DNA of 64,000 nucleotides from Megachile rotundata (GCF_050947335.1 NC_134997.1:2728001-2792000), one strand, 5' to 3'; shown: positions 41,202 to 53,449, counted from the first letter of the stretch. Notes: generated by a model from the letters alone, not told the origin. Translations and numbers: made by a program.

Positions 41202-41719
41202 TATTAGTAACAATAGTTTTTCGCTAATAACTCGAAAACTAAAGCTTCCCCTTAATTGCGGATAAGGAAAAAGTTGTTCAGAATCGTGCCCCTGATAACA
41301 TATTAAAAGGACATTAAAATCGTCCAAAGTTGATTTCAAAACTTTTCAACAATTTTATCGCTAATATCTCGAAAACTAAAGCTTTCCGCGAAATTTTTAT
41401 ATGAACAAAATTGTTCAGAATCATGTCCGTGATAAGATATTAAAAGCGCACTAAAATCGAGAAAAGTTTATTTCAAAAGTTGCCGGTTTTTTTGCAATAA
41501 CAACACTTTGCAATTGAAAAATGAAAAATTTTTTGATAATGGTACCAATGGGGAGTCAGAACCTACCAGATGCAAAAGGTTTCGTTCCGATCGGTGCATC
41601 CAGCTAGGCGTAATAGGCGGGCACACATAGAAAATAAAAATAATAATAAAAAAAAAAAAAAAAAAAATATACTGATCGAATTGAGTAACCTCCTCCTTTT
41701 TCGAAGTCGGTTAAAAATA

Positions 41720-42583
41720 TAAATTGAGTTCCTACTCGATCGCTGTGCTCGATGGCAACTTAATGTCGTAAGGACAAGTTTGTATAGTGGTGAAAGATTG
41801 ATGGTGTTTAAACTTAACACTTAATTTATTTAGACTAACTCTTAACTTTAACGATTACAAGTGTGTATGTTGGTGATTTGATTTGATCTTATGTTTGATT
41901 TGTTCTGATGTTTGATTTGTTCTGTCTGTGTTTCGATGTGTCTCTAAAAAGGAAAACTTTTTGAGTAGGTGTCTGTGGTGGGATGATGGGAAAAGGAGGA
42001 AGGTACTATGTAAGAAAGAGGGAATTTTGGAGTTGTGATTGGGTTAGAAGTTCTGGAAATTAACAAGGGTGGAAATAAGGAGTGGAGGAAAAAATGTGGC
42101 AGTAGGGATGGCGAGGGAAACGGTACTTTTTGGGTTTTTCCGGAAATTTTATTATGGGTCTGTAGCCGTACACGGATTGGGATTAGGACGGATGACTTCG
42201 GTATTGCTTTATGGTGGATGATAAAGTGTATTCCTATATTGCCTTTTTTAGAGTCGATGTTTATGATGTTACAGGTATAATGACCCTAAATTGTACGGTG
42301 CTGTGACATCGTACAATAGTCATAGACCCATTGAAGCGTGCAGTACGTTTTGGAAACCTGCCGCGCACGACAGGTTGCCTTCCGTTCAAGAAATCCAATA
42401 ATTTTGAAAATTGGGATGTAGATAGTTAGACTAGAAAAGAGAAAGGAGTCTCTCTAGAGTCCCGGTCGGTGGAGGTGAAATTCTAGAGTTTAGAGATGGT
42501 GTCCCGGAGTTCAGAGTCAAAGGAGTCCTGGACATCCGAGCAGGAGGTGTCGTGAGGACTGCTCTTACGTTTGGCGCCAACAT
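41720..42583 (-). mobile_element. Internal 5' part of an LTR retrotransposon, truncated
   Basis: Minus-strand region after the LTR at 42584-43213, cut off at 41719 by the large inverted repeat. It starts with a primer-binding-like site. No gag coding recognised. Confidence 0.4.
42571..42580 (-). promoter_or_regulatory. Retrotransposon primer-binding site
   Basis: Minus strand reads TTGGCGCCAA directly after the LTR terminus, close to the TGGCGCC primer-binding sites of Gypsy and BEL elements. Confidence 0.5.
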
Positions 42584-43213
42584 TGTAAGATAGGAGTGTT
42601 CGTTGCAGAATAGCTCAAGAAGGATACTGAGGAATTTCTGGACAAAACAAATAATACATTTATTTATATTAACGTAGACTCCTACAAAATCAAAACTACA
42701 AAGTACCGAATCAAATTTCCAAATTTTTAAGTTTTATGTTATACAATCATTGAAGAATTTACGTAACATAATTTTTGATGTTACGGACTTTACTATTTAA
42801 TAATTTTCGAAAATTATACTAGAGGTATCTGAGAGGTTCTTCCGTCCATTCCCTGGTAGCCCATCGATGGTAGAATCCTACCGTTTTCTCCATCCCAGGG
42901 TGGCCAACTCCTGTGCTCTCCCGTACTGACCAAGGCGTCCGGAGGTTAAGCCTCGTACTCTCCTTTACTTTAACTGACGACCGTGGTAATCACCTCGCTC
43001 TCTCCCAATGGAGCACTGCAGGAATCAGCCGCGTTCGCGGTCATGATAGCGATATTTATATTTCCACGTTGCTAAAGACCCGCGACCAATCAACAAAGTC
43101 GCGTTTCTTTGTGCAGTCCGCTCTCTCGCCATTGCGAACTTTCCGCGAGCTCGCTATCAACGTTCTCGAAATTTCGATTCGTTTTTCTACGCGAGCTGCT
43201 TGGTGTTGTTACA
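42584..43213 (-). repeat. LTR of a Gypsy- or BEL-type retrotransposon
   Basis: On the minus strand it starts TGTAACAACACC and ends CTATCTTACA (TG...CA), 630 bp, followed within three bases by a primer-binding-like site. AATAAA lies on the minus strand near 42665. Only one LTR is seen. Confidence 0.6.
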
Positions 43214-43607
43214 ATTTTAATTTTATTATTAGCACAAAATTTCGGGAATCAGTTAGCATTCTATTCATTGGAATAATTTCTGACACCAATGGCTTGTTCT
43301 TTGTAATGTGGAGGAAAGAACATAGACCCTTAAATTTAAATGACATAAAGACATTGCAGTAGTTACAAATGTTTAAATGTTTCAAATTTCCAAATTTTCA
43401 TACTCTAAAGTGTCCAAACTTGTCAACTTTTTGAATTTCCAAAAACCTAATTACCAAATCTAAATTTTTAAATTTGTCACATTCTAAATTTTGAAATATC
43501 ATTTAAACATGTTTAAGACGTTGGTGCCTGTCATAAAGATTTAAACCACACTAAACGGAAATTCAAATTATTGTATGACTGATTTCGCCTAATTCGATAT
43601 ATGTATA

Positions 43608-43770
43608 CACTAGTCAAAAAAATTAAGGGAACAGAAAAATTCCTTAAATTTTTAGGTCATATTCAAATTGCTCTGCCTCCGTTGAAATTCATCACAGGAG
43701 ACATCCAGAATAGTCATTTTGAAGCTTCATGTCTCTAGCTTTCGACCCTTTATCTCAAAAAATTTGTTGG
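43608..43770 (+). mobile_element. Mariner-like terminus
   Basis: TA followed by CACTAGTCAAAAAAATTAAG, GGAACAG, a terminus common among Tc1/mariner elements of Hymenoptera as I remember it. No matching opposite end found within 1 kb, so it is probably a fragment. Confidence 0.4.
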
Positions 43771-46253
43771 CCTTTTATCACTAATGAAACATACATACAA
43801 AAAATTGCGATGAAAAAATTATAGAATTTTTTTTCTTTCTTTTAAGGTTTGTATAGACATAGACAAATTTTTTTGATTAATGCTACTTCTAGTCTGCTGT
43901 TCTTTGTTCCTTCCCCTATAATTTGCACGTCCATGAAGTTCGTTTCGATGATCGGTCGCAAAGTTATGAGCTACCAAAGCCGAAATGACGATTTTTCCTT
44001 TGATAGTCATTATCTTATGAACCCACCATCGAACATTAATTGTAAGAACGGTTCCAGAAAGCGAAGAATGTACCCTTTAAGATGGGCATATCAGTTTTTG
44101 ATTAAATTTTTTTTTTGATGTGTAATATGTATTGATGTAAAGTGTTGACTCGTGAGCAAAATAGTCAATTTTTTATATTGAAAGATACTTTCGAGAATGC
44201 TCACTTCATACGCTGACTTCACGGCGAATGAATATTTGAAAATAATGGATAGTGAATAATGTTAAAGTACAATGTAACACTTATATTTAATAATACAACT
44301 ACAAAAATTTCAGAGTACAAGTTAGTGAATTCTATCGGACGGCACGTAGAGGATGATTTTTATGTTGTTCGTATGCTAGTATGTTTTGACCCGATCTTTC
44401 TCGCAAAATTTTCTATCGACGTTAACTTTTTCTTATAGTGGGGGCTTTTTCTAACGACGTTTCTGATTGGTTATTCGAGATTTTCTCTATTTTGGGGAAA
44501 TGGCATACATTTGGCGGGGACTACCGTTAGACTCAGGTAGGTTCTCTGGAGCTTCGATGTTTAGGGCGGATAAGATTGTAAATTTTTTAAACTTTCCTAA
44601 GTGTGTAAAACCGGTGATCTTTTTTATGGCATCTATAAGGGTGATTATGTATATTACTGAACTTTTTGGCTTTATGATCTTGGGAGATTTCCTCGAAATA
44701 TGTTTTTCAAATTGCCCTATCTGAATAGTTAATTTTTGTTACCTTGGGAGGTCACGGGTCACTTAAACGAATTACAAATTTATACAATATTTGTTACGCA
44801 GTAACATAAAGAAACGTCAAAAAACGGTGTTTTTTCCTCAAATTACAAAAGTTACGGTATCTTTGTAAATAGGTATCGCAGGAATTATGCCTAGGTTTTT
44901 TTTAAGCTTATAGCGTCCATAAAAAGCATGCGAAGTATCAAATGGCTCCGATTGTTTGTTCCTTATGATCCGATGGTTCAAACTTTGAAATTTGTACGAA
45001 AAGAGCTAAGAAAACGCCATTACTATTCCTATCCGCGGCTAATCCGTTTGTTGGCTAAAAAAGTTTGGCGATACAGAGATGTTAATCACGGGGACCAATA
45101 TAGAATCGACTGACGCAATCGCCATAGGCTCGCCGAAAATTGATGATCTGCTGCTACCAAAGCAACGGGCATACCCAACATTATTTGTAGCCGAATCAGC
45201 GTAATAAGAAAATAACAATATCGTCTTTGAAACAAATTGTCACAGCATTGACGATATTCAACGAGGCAATTATTTTTTCTCAGTATTTACATCTTATCCC
45301 GCAAATATAATACATGAACTATCTAATAATATTATACAAACATTTGTGATTTAATCTTGTTTCTTAAATTAAAAGTCTCTAACAAAGAAACTTATTTCTT
45401 ACTTAAATCTGGTACAAACAAACATTAATTTTAATATTTAGGATTGTAATTTCTCCGAACATTAATTTCCAATTGAAGATTATGTCAATACCCTGACATT
45501 CCGAATACCTATGATATTTATTTATATACAAACTCGTATATACATCTAATTTGCCTAAAATTGACAAGTGAAATGATGCTTATTCATATAAATTTGGTTT
45601 ATCGCCATTACTAGTAATACTAATGGTTTAATGACAACGATACGATGATATTAAGGACTCCACGGCATCAGGATTAAGAAAAGAAAGGCGAGAAATAATA
45701 ACAAAAATTATAATACAAATTAAAATAATCGATAAAAGATCAATTAACTGGTGACCAAAGCCTATAATTGAGAAATTACATTTTAATTCTCAATCTAAAG
45801 TACTGTAATTCTAAATTAAATTCTAATCTTATCAATTTTAAAAATTAGTGTAATTTTGTTCGAAATTAAAAGTATTTTTTAATTTGATCGAAATTCAATT
45901 TCGAAATAAACTTTTACTGTTATTAAAATAAATAATTGCATATGTATCGTAAATTAGAACCATACAAAATTAAAATTTACAATCTAAAAATTTTTATTAA
46001 ATTTCCAATTACAAAATTAACAATGATTCAGTTAACAAGTTAGAGATTGTTCTTTTTCGTAACGTATTTAAATATCCTGTATAACTAGAACATTCAGTTT
46101 TTAATGGAAAAATTGGAGGTTGTAGATACCTGTCGAAGATAAGGTTTTAATAAGTATTTTGGTCGATTTTCTACGTTATTTACTCGTTGCTTTGTGCATT
46201 CAATTTTATTCTATTTATTTGTTTCAAGTTCCTGCATTAGATGACTTTTTTAG
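43771..46253. other. Rest of the Toll copy B intron
   Basis: About 2.5 kb, AT-rich, no exon recognised. The missing LRR exon (DLFSN... type) is not here in any frame I could read. The stretch before 46253 ends in a pyrimidine run and TTTTTTAG acceptor. Confidence 0.5.
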
Positions 46254-46805
46254 ACTACAGATTTGGTACTTGTGGAAAATGACATTACATTGGATCTACG
46301 ACATAACAAAATCCAACACATTCAGCTCAACACAAAGGAGGAAACGGCGATTTATGAACCAATAGGAGGGAACATAGAAATATTAATCGCTAATAATCCT
46401 ATAATATGTGACTGTAATTTGTATGACTTTCTTTATTACTTGGACGAAAAAATGCGCCCTGCTTTTCAACAATTTGTTCATAGAATGCCAGAAAACTTGA
46501 CGTGTAGTGGACCAGAATGGACGAATGGTACAGTTGTGAGCAAATTACAATGGAAAACCTTTAAATGTCCAAAATCAGAATCATGTCCAACCAAGTGTTC
46601 TTGTTGGATAAAACCAAACGAGAGAGTATTTTTAATCGATTGTTCCTACAAAAATTTAACGTCAGTACCGACGAATATAAATAGCATTCCTTATTATCGT
46701 AGCGAAATAAATCAATCTATTGAAATTCCGCTTTTAACGAAATTACGTCTTGCAAACAACAACATCAGCGATGTGTCTGTGAAGGAATTGCCATTGAATG
46801 TGGAG
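46254..46805 (+). CDS. Toll: Toll receptor copy B: LRR, cysteine-flank exon
   Basis: Starts after GACTTTTTTAG at phase 0 (TTDLVLVENDITLDLRHNKI), aligning residue for residue with the start of exon 31731-32195. It has the C-flank NPIICDCNLYDFLYYLDEKM and CSGPEWTNG, then the N-flank CPTKCSCWIKPNERVFLIDC, then the first LRR of the second block (TKLRLANNNISDV). Donor GAG|GTATGT at 46805, phase 0. No stops. It encodes the juxtamembrane ectodomain of a Toll-1-type receptor. It is about 30 codons longer at the 3' side than the copy A paralogue. Confidence 0.85.
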
Positions 46806-47486
46806 GTATGTAAAGTATTTGTTTCTATGGAAATTTGAATTTTAGTTATTATGCACGTGAAATTATTATATATGAGCACATTTATGCTAATATTTGTCAC
46901 GATTATATTAACGTACGTTCCCAGAAAAAACTAACAAAGATATTGAGGACCTTTAAGCGACCAGAGTGTACTTTAAACTTACTAATGCTTTACTAATGCT
47001 TTAAATAATTTTAGCATTCAGTAGACAGAAGAGGACATTCGTTACTGTTATCATTTCAGTTGTCCCCTGAACTATGCCTGTTTCAATATAACAAGGTAAT
47101 ATAACACCACAGTACAGATTCTAAATAGCAAACATTGTTTTAAAGTTAACATAATTGAGTTAAAAGTATTAGCATAATAATGCATGATAACTAAGTACAT
47201 TCGAACTAATTATTCGTATCCTAAAGTTTCCGCACGTGCTGCATATTCTTTGTGGATTTCACTCATCTATTTGCGACTTGCTCCGACATCTATCTTCTTG
47301 CTTATTTTCATCATGTCTGAAATATACAGTATTCTCTACATCTAATATAATTAAAGTAACTCTGCTGATGTAGATCTTTTCACGTGTTTTTATGAACCTT
47401 TTAACGAATCAATAGTTTTAACTGTACAATATGCTACTTATACTTATAAGTTCATAATCAAGCAGTTTGACAATGAACGTTTTCAG
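46806..47486. other. Toll copy B intron
   Basis: 681 bp between donor GTATGT and acceptor TTTTCAG. No repeat or exon recognised. Confidence 0.6.
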
Positions 47487-48412
47487 GCTTTGGAACTGCA
47501 TAATAACAGCATTAAAAGATTGAAATCAGAAGTTATACAATATTTAAGAAACTCCACGACGCTAAAGACGCTTACACTACATGGTAACCCATGGACATGT
47601 GATTGCGACTCAAGGGATTTCGTAGACTTCATCCAGGCACAAGCTTCTAAGCGGATTTTGAATTTATCAATGATCGAATGTAGAGATATCAAAATTCCCA
47701 TACTAAAGATAAGAATGGAAGATGTTTGTCCAAACAACGTTATGATATTGATAGTAGGTGCAAGTTTCGCTGTTATTATTGCTGCATTCATCATTAGTAC
47801 GGCAATAGCACTATATTATCGATACCAGCGAGAGATCAAGGTATGGTTGTATGCTCACGAGTTCTGCTTATGGCTGGTAACAGAAGATGAATTAGATCAG
47901 AATAAGTTGTACGATGCGTTTATCAGTTATTCGCATCATGACGAAGATTTTGTTGTAAATGAGCTTATCAAAAAGTTGGAAGATGGTCCTAGACCTTTCA
48001 AACTGTGTGTGCACTTTCGTGAGTGGCTGGCTGGGGAATACATACCAACCCAAATTGCTCGTTCTGTCGAAAATTCAAGACGGACGATAGTGGTTTTGTC
48101 AACTAATTTTATAAATAGCGTTTGGGGACGGATGGAATTCAACGCAACACACTGTCAAGCTCTCAGTGAAGGTAGAACAAGAGTGATTTTAATTCTGTAT
48201 GGTGAAATCAATGTCACTGATGACTTCGACCCGGATCTTAAGGCGTACTTAAACATGCACACATAAAAATTACATACATAAAGTGGGGAGACCCTTCATT
48301 CTGGGATAAACTATGATACGCTCTACCACATCGTCCAGAATTAAAAAGTAATTATAGTTATGGGGAAACTGTTTCGGACACATTTGCTTTAGATGTAATT
48401 AGGCAGCAGTAA
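47487..48412 (+). pseudogene. Toll: Toll receptor copy B: transmembrane and TIR exon, broken near box 3
   Basis: Phase-0 acceptor TTTTCAG. Encodes a last LRR, the second C-flank (NPWTCDCDSRDFVDFIQAQA), a transmembrane helix (ILIVGASFAVIIAAFIIST, about residues 90-112), then a TIR domain with box 1 LYDAFISYSHHDEDFV and box 2 region LCVHFREWLAGEYIP. The frame stops at TAA 48264-48266 after LKAYLNMHT. The expected box 3 with its FW pair is still readable two frames on, from 48275 (YIKWGDPSFW), after about 11 extra bases; a TGA at 48314-48316 then replaces an expected Arg codon, and the tail runs to TAA at 48410. AATAAA at 48428. Loss of box 3 should prevent normal signalling. Confidence 0.8.
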
Positions 48413-48554
48413 GAAAATAAGGGGGAAAATAAAAAAAGGTTCCGAAATTATAGAATCATATGTAACTGATTGGTAACTTTTTTGTACGAACGGTTTTGTT
48501 TCAAAACACCACGTTTCCAAATAAAGTTACAGGAACATAAAAAGCAGTTGCTTA

Positions 48555-48950
48555 CACTGTCCAACAAATTTAAACTTTTTTTATGTTTTGCAATACGAAT
48601 TGGGTGATCCTTGTAGAGTTTCTCGTCCTGAACAAGAATCCGAAAACCGAATTGCTCTATCACCCTCAGTTTTTGAAAAACACGAGCTTTTGTAAAAACA
48701 CGTGTTTTGGGTAGAAAATGCGATATTGCGAGGAAACTCTATCTTTTAAAATTAATTTGAATGTCCTAGCTTTTTTAGTTTCCTCGCAATATCGCATTTT
48801 CTACCCAAAACACGTGTTTTTACACAAGCTCGTGTTTTTCAAAAACTGAGGGTGATAGAGCAATTCGGTTTTCGGATTCTTGTTCAGGACGAGAAATTCT
48901 ACAAGGATTACCTAATGGGTATTAGAAAACAAAATTTGTGTTGAACAGTG
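48555..48950. mobile_element. TTA-flanked foldback MITE
   Basis: CACTGTCCAACA at the left pairs with TGTTGAACAGTG at the right, and pairing continues for about 175 bp per arm (for example GGGTAGAAAATGCGATATTG with its complement) around a loop of about 45 bp. TTA flanks both ends (48552-48554, 48951-48953). It lies just after the Toll poly(A) signal. Same duplication type as 3301-4147 but a different family. Confidence 0.8.
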
Positions 48951-48953
48951 TTA

Positions 48954-49854
48954 TTAGAAATCTACATACAACCGTCCAATCCCATTTGCACTCCAGATGT
49001 TTATATTTTCGTCATGTAAAAGCACATATACCTACTGTGATGTTTGGAAAACTCCGAGGAATAAATATGCAGAGACGACACTGAACAACTTTTTCCATTA
49101 CAAAAATATTGGTTGTACAGTCAGTTCACTAACCTAGCAGCAGCAACGCCTATTACACGGTGTATATCTTCTTTTCCGGAAGGTCAGGGTTGGTGGAACG
49201 ACCTAGTTACGGAGATATATTTTCATGGAAGTAGGACTTCTTTTAAACGATGAGTGAGTCCGACTTATATTATTTCTACATATTTTGTGAGTTTAAAATA
49301 GAAAGGAGTTAATACATTATTTAGTCATTAGATTTAAAACTTCTTTTGATGAATAGAAATGTTATTTTTCCTCCAAAATGTACGAATTTGTTGTTTTACA
49401 TGTTCGTAACAAGAGACAAGAACGAGTGAATCGAATTTGTTTAAGTTAATAAAAAATAATTGGTTTATCCCTTATCTGTTAATAAAATATAACATGTTGT
49501 TGCGATGTGAAACGAGCCTCGTGATTTATGAAGTGAAGCTGGTCCTGACCATGAATTGAAGCGGTCTGCGGAAGTCGTCAGGCGGGACGAGTGGATCGAG
49601 TGGTCAGGACTTCCGGTAGCTGAGAGCAAACCGCGGTGTTTAAAAATTAGAACTACGCCAGATCTCAAGACGAACAGACGCGTCAACTCTTTATATAATT
49701 TAATAAATAATTTCCAAATTCTTGTTAATAGCAGTTTGTATCTTGAAATAAATTATGGCAATACGTGAGGGAATTCCGCACCGCAACAATATAAATAAAG
49801 TATAATAATGTACAATGTATTCTTAATTACTTAATTTGTTATCGGACTTAACTT
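48954..49854. other. Intergenic, nothing recognised
   Basis: No gene supported. Patches of moderate GC at 49500-49680 have short open frames on both strands with no family resemblance. Confidence 0.4.
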
Positions 49855-50090
49855 TAACGTAGCAGCATTGTGTTAACAATTAGATTGTCACGATACAAAC
49901 GTGCTTGTTCACGACTATGGTCAACTGTGTCATTCGAACCCATCGCTCTCGGCGTGCGCTATTATCACGATTTAATTAATTAGTGACTTATATTAATAAT
50001 TCAAAAACTAAGTTTCAACAAATATTTTAGTAAAGGGAAACATTGTTTTGTATTACCTCAGCTACCATCCCGAAAATTAAATGAGACACG
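49855..50090 (+). repeat. Dispersed repeat family B, degenerate copy 3
   Basis: TTGTTCACGAC, CATTCGAACCCATCGCTC, AATAATTCAAAAACTAAG, TATTTTAGTAAAGGGAAACA, AGCTACCATCCC in the usual order, more diverged than the other three copies. Confidence 0.6.
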
Positions 50091-50136
50091 AGTTTCTCAT
50101 AAATCAATAAATAAATTAATTCCTGGGTACGTTTAA

Positions 50137-50300
50137 TTTTAAAAGTGCAGGAACAACTTATATTAAACTTACCCATTAAATTTCACCAGGTAGATCCGAT
50201 CAGAGTATCAACAGCTGATGTCCTGGCAGGGTCAATGAACTCTCAATTTATTTCACTGTCTCTTTCTAATAATTGCACAACATAAGTGTTTCATCGCTTT
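50137..50300 (-). repeat. Dispersed repeat family D, inverted relative of 60990-61190
   Basis: CACCAGGTAGATCC-ATCAGAG, CAACAGCTGATGTCCTGGCA, GGGT-AATGAACTCTCAATTT, ATTTCACTGTCTCTTTCTAA match the reverse complement of 61000-61110. Function unknown. Confidence 0.75.
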
Positions 50301-50500
50301 AGAGTGCGATGCAGCTATTTTTCATATCTTAAACCGAGGATTTCGAATTGACCGTATCGGCAATAAGTTTATGAAGTCATTGACCATTTTTCGTTAGCAA
50401 AAAATACCTTCACGTCGACAACCCAAGTTTATTGCTTGGGACGAGTATGTTAATTTCTAATTTCGTTATTTTCAACCATCGTAGTCAGGGTCAGAGTGCA

Positions 50501-50690
50501 TTTTTTAACCGACTTCGAAAAAGGAGGAGGTTGCTCAATTCGATCAGTATATTTTTTTTTTTTCTATGTATGTTCGCCGATTACGCCTAACTGGGTGGAC
50601 CGATCGGAATGAAACCTTTTGCATATGGAAGGTGCTGACTCCCCATTGGTACCATTATCAAAACATTTTTCATTTTTTAATTGCGAATGA
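50501..50690 (+). repeat. Dispersed repeat family A, copy 4 (short)
   Basis: TTTTTTAACCGACTTCGAAA, AGGAGGAGG, GATCGGAATGAAACC, TTGGTACCATTATC. Ends after the ATTTTTCATTTTTTAATTGC module. Confidence 0.8.
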
Positions 50691-51242
50691 AGAGTGTTTG
50701 GATCGGGAGACAATTCTTTGTAATAGGAATGCGTGTATTAATGGATTTGGGAGAGGAAAACTGTTGTCAGATTAAAAGGAACAGGGCAGTTAAATAAGAG
50801 AGTCTAAAGAGAGAAGTCGTGCGAGCGTGAATTGTATTTTGTTTTTTTTTTATATTAAATATTTTTTGTTTTTTAAAACGAGTCATTGAGTTATTAAACC
50901 AGTCACTAAGATCCTTACACAATTTTGTCCTTATTCGTTTCAAATTTGGTGGTATCCACATTAATATTTGGTGGATATCATCCTCCCTATCTTCTGCAAA
51001 GGACAAAAATCACATTAACAGTCACACCATTTGCTCTCTATCTTCTATATCTCCCGTAAACAGTCCGTCATCCTCATATTCATCCTGCCTCGCTTTCGAC
51101 AGTTAGTCACCTACAATCTTTGTCCTTTCCTTTCTTTGACCCTTCACACTGCCATTCCCGTAAAGTATGAATACATGCAGAATTTGGTAAAGGAGTGTAT
51201 TTTGTCAGTATTTTCTGCAAAGTTACTACGTCCGACGCAATA
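50691..51242. other. Intergenic, nothing recognised
   Basis: Short open frames only. No repeat relationship seen. Confidence 0.4.
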
Positions 51243-52161
51243 CAGTGGACATTCTATATAAGCAAATCTTTCGGGTCTGAGGTTTTGCGTATATCGTACA
51301 GGTCCTACATTGATTGATGTCTTGCCGAACGTAGAAAAGGACAGAAGGGAAAAATAACACGGTCGCCGTTTGCGTATATCGTAAAGGTACTACATTTCGA
51401 GCGAAGAAGGCTGAACGTAAATAAACAGTGACCTACTAGAAGGACACTTCTAATGCAAGAATAAAACTTTTTTATTTTCGATTTTTTTTTTTTTTTTTAA
51501 TTTTTTCCATCATATAACATATGATGGAACATATTTGTAACATTTTTCTCATTAAAATGAGACCAAACACGACATACTTCGGGACATATTTACATGTAAT
51601 TTCAAGTGTTACGCGTACATCGATGATTTTACTCTAATAAGATATTGCAAGTAAATATAACTCAAATTATGTCGTGTTTGGTCTCATTTTAGTCAGGAAA
51701 ATGTCACGAATATGATGGAGAAAGTTATATAAAAAAGTGGATGAAAAATAAAAAAATTAGCAATGCTTAAACATTGCGAACAATCGAACAGACTTTTGAT
51801 CTTCGCCGACTGCCACCACCGCAGTGTCTCTTTCTTTTTCACTCGCTATCCTCTTCTGCGTTAGAAACTTCTATCGTCAATTAAACCAGTAAATATAGTC
51901 CAAATTATATCGTGTTTGGTCTCATTTTAATCGGAAAAATGTCAAGAATTAATTGGTAAAAGTTTGATAACGAAAAAGTCAAAAATAAAAAAGTTTTATA
52001 TTTGCATGGGTATTGTCTCACGGATACACTGAGGCTCGAATCACGTTACATTTCCCGGCGAGCGAACTTCGGGCGTCTCGAGGGGTCTTCCTCCCAGTGG
52101 TGGGGATAACATTTTTGCTTATATCGGAAAGGACATTTTTGCGTATATAGAATGAACACTG
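51243..52161. mobile_element. Pogo-like non-autonomous element, complete
   Basis: Starts CAGTGGACATTCTATATAAG and ends TATATAGAATGAACACTG, flanked by TA (51241-51242, 52162-52163). 919 bp, no transposase. Internal blocks GTTTGGTCTCATTTTA repeat, and CCAGTGGTGGGGATAACATT lies beside the right end. Same family as 40309-41201 but diverged. Confidence 0.8.
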
Positions 52162-52163
52162 TA

Positions 52164-53449
52164 AATAGTAAGCGGAAGTTCTCTTGTTGTACTTTAATAC
52201 TTTCTGTTAGAGTTTCATATAGATGAGGTTTACGACGTGACGAGAGAAAGCGGTCACTTTTGAACCTTATTGTTTAATATCCGTACCATCTTCGTGCCAG
52301 CACTACGATGGTACGTGACAATTTGTAGTTTTTAGCAGATTTATTTATTGCTGCAATATTCCTTAGAGTTTTGGGCTTCAGTGACACAGGCCATGTCATA
52401 AACCTCGAGGCCTAGAAGGTCAGGGGGCAACTCGGACCTAAAAAGTGTTGGATGACCAACCTAATGATTCATTCCAGATAAGAATATCGGAACCTGTGAA
52501 GTTGGTTTTTTAATAAGTGCGTGAGTTGGCATGAGTGAGTGAGTTGGTAGGAGTGTGTGGGTTGGTAGAAGTGAGGAGATTGGTAAGACTGTAACAAAAG
52601 AAGAAAGAAAAAGATGAGTGAGTGTGAGAGCGTTGAATAAGGTTTATGTATCTTTTACAATTAATTAAAAATAGTTTTGGTTCAAAGAAATATTCAGAGA
52701 AATGTTAATTTCAAGTTTACCAATTCCCACAGAACCCCTGTACATATTTTAGTCAGCCTTGTTTTTCACATTTTCTATTTGCGTACAAACAGGAGAAAAC
52801 TTGAAGATTCATCAATGCGTCATAGTAGGGTAGTTGGTCATCCATGATAAGGGTCACAGATAACCCCTCTTCATCCCAGAAACCTAAGGTATAAGAACCG
52901 AAAACCTTTAGAGTTAGTGGAGACTTATTTCGAACCTTCTGCGTGTCGCTTTCCACGAACGTTAGTTGTATCCAGAGTGTATTTTTTGAAACGTCCGAAA
53001 TATACTTGTTGTTGTGTATCGGTGTAATTCGTTTCTCACCCGGATACCAACAAAAGCACCGTTTCAGGGCACCGGGAACTGCTTGATAACGCACGGGGAA
53101 AAACCCAGAAATTTTTAAGGACTGCCGCCTTCCCCCGTGTAGGAAACCCTTGTTCCCCTTCCAGGATGTACCGCGCTAAGGGCGCAATAGAACGGAGAAC
53201 CGGAGGTTTCAAGTATGGCAGAAAATGCCAAAAAGTCAGAACACAGTCAGAACAGAATAGAGATAGAATAATTATAGACCAAATCCATCTACAGTAAAGT
53301 GTTAGTACCTTAGTACAACATTTAAATATAGCATAATTTAGAACAATACACAGATAGAGAGTTGAAACAGATATACGCGTATAATTACACACTTTTTGTT
53401 TTTAATAAACATTAACTACATTGTTATAACCTGTAACGAGGCATATTCT
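52164..53449. other. Intergenic, minor repeats
   Basis: An imperfect GAGTGAGTTGGTAG tandem lies at about 52520-52600. A 113-codon minus-strand open frame at 53094-52753 (WIQLTFVESDTQKVRNK, TLGFWDEEGLSVTLIMDD) is not assignable to a family. Confidence 0.35.

Larger units (their letters stand above)
38764..41719. repeat. Large inverted repeat, 1.1-kb arms and 749-bp spacer
   Basis: 38764-39867 and 40617-41719 are reverse complements, near identical. Each arm is composite: family A repeat on the outside, then a pogo-like terminus (39283; 41201) and its interior, ending at TTTTACGT. The spacer contains family C and the left part of the pogo-like element at 40309-41201. It lies in the intron between Toll copy B exons. 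Confidence 0.85.

Noticed and set aside
42913..43362. 149-codon plus-strand open frame
   Set aside because: Lies across the LTR at 42584-43213 on the other strand and has no protein motif.
44467..45113. Short plus-strand open frames in the Toll intron as the missing LRR exon
   Set aside because: No LxxLxLxxN pattern and no suitable phase-2 acceptor and phase-0 donor pair.
52753..53094. 113-codon minus-strand open frame as a gene
   Set aside because: No family resemblance, no upstream context, isolated in AT-rich sequence; kept only as a note.
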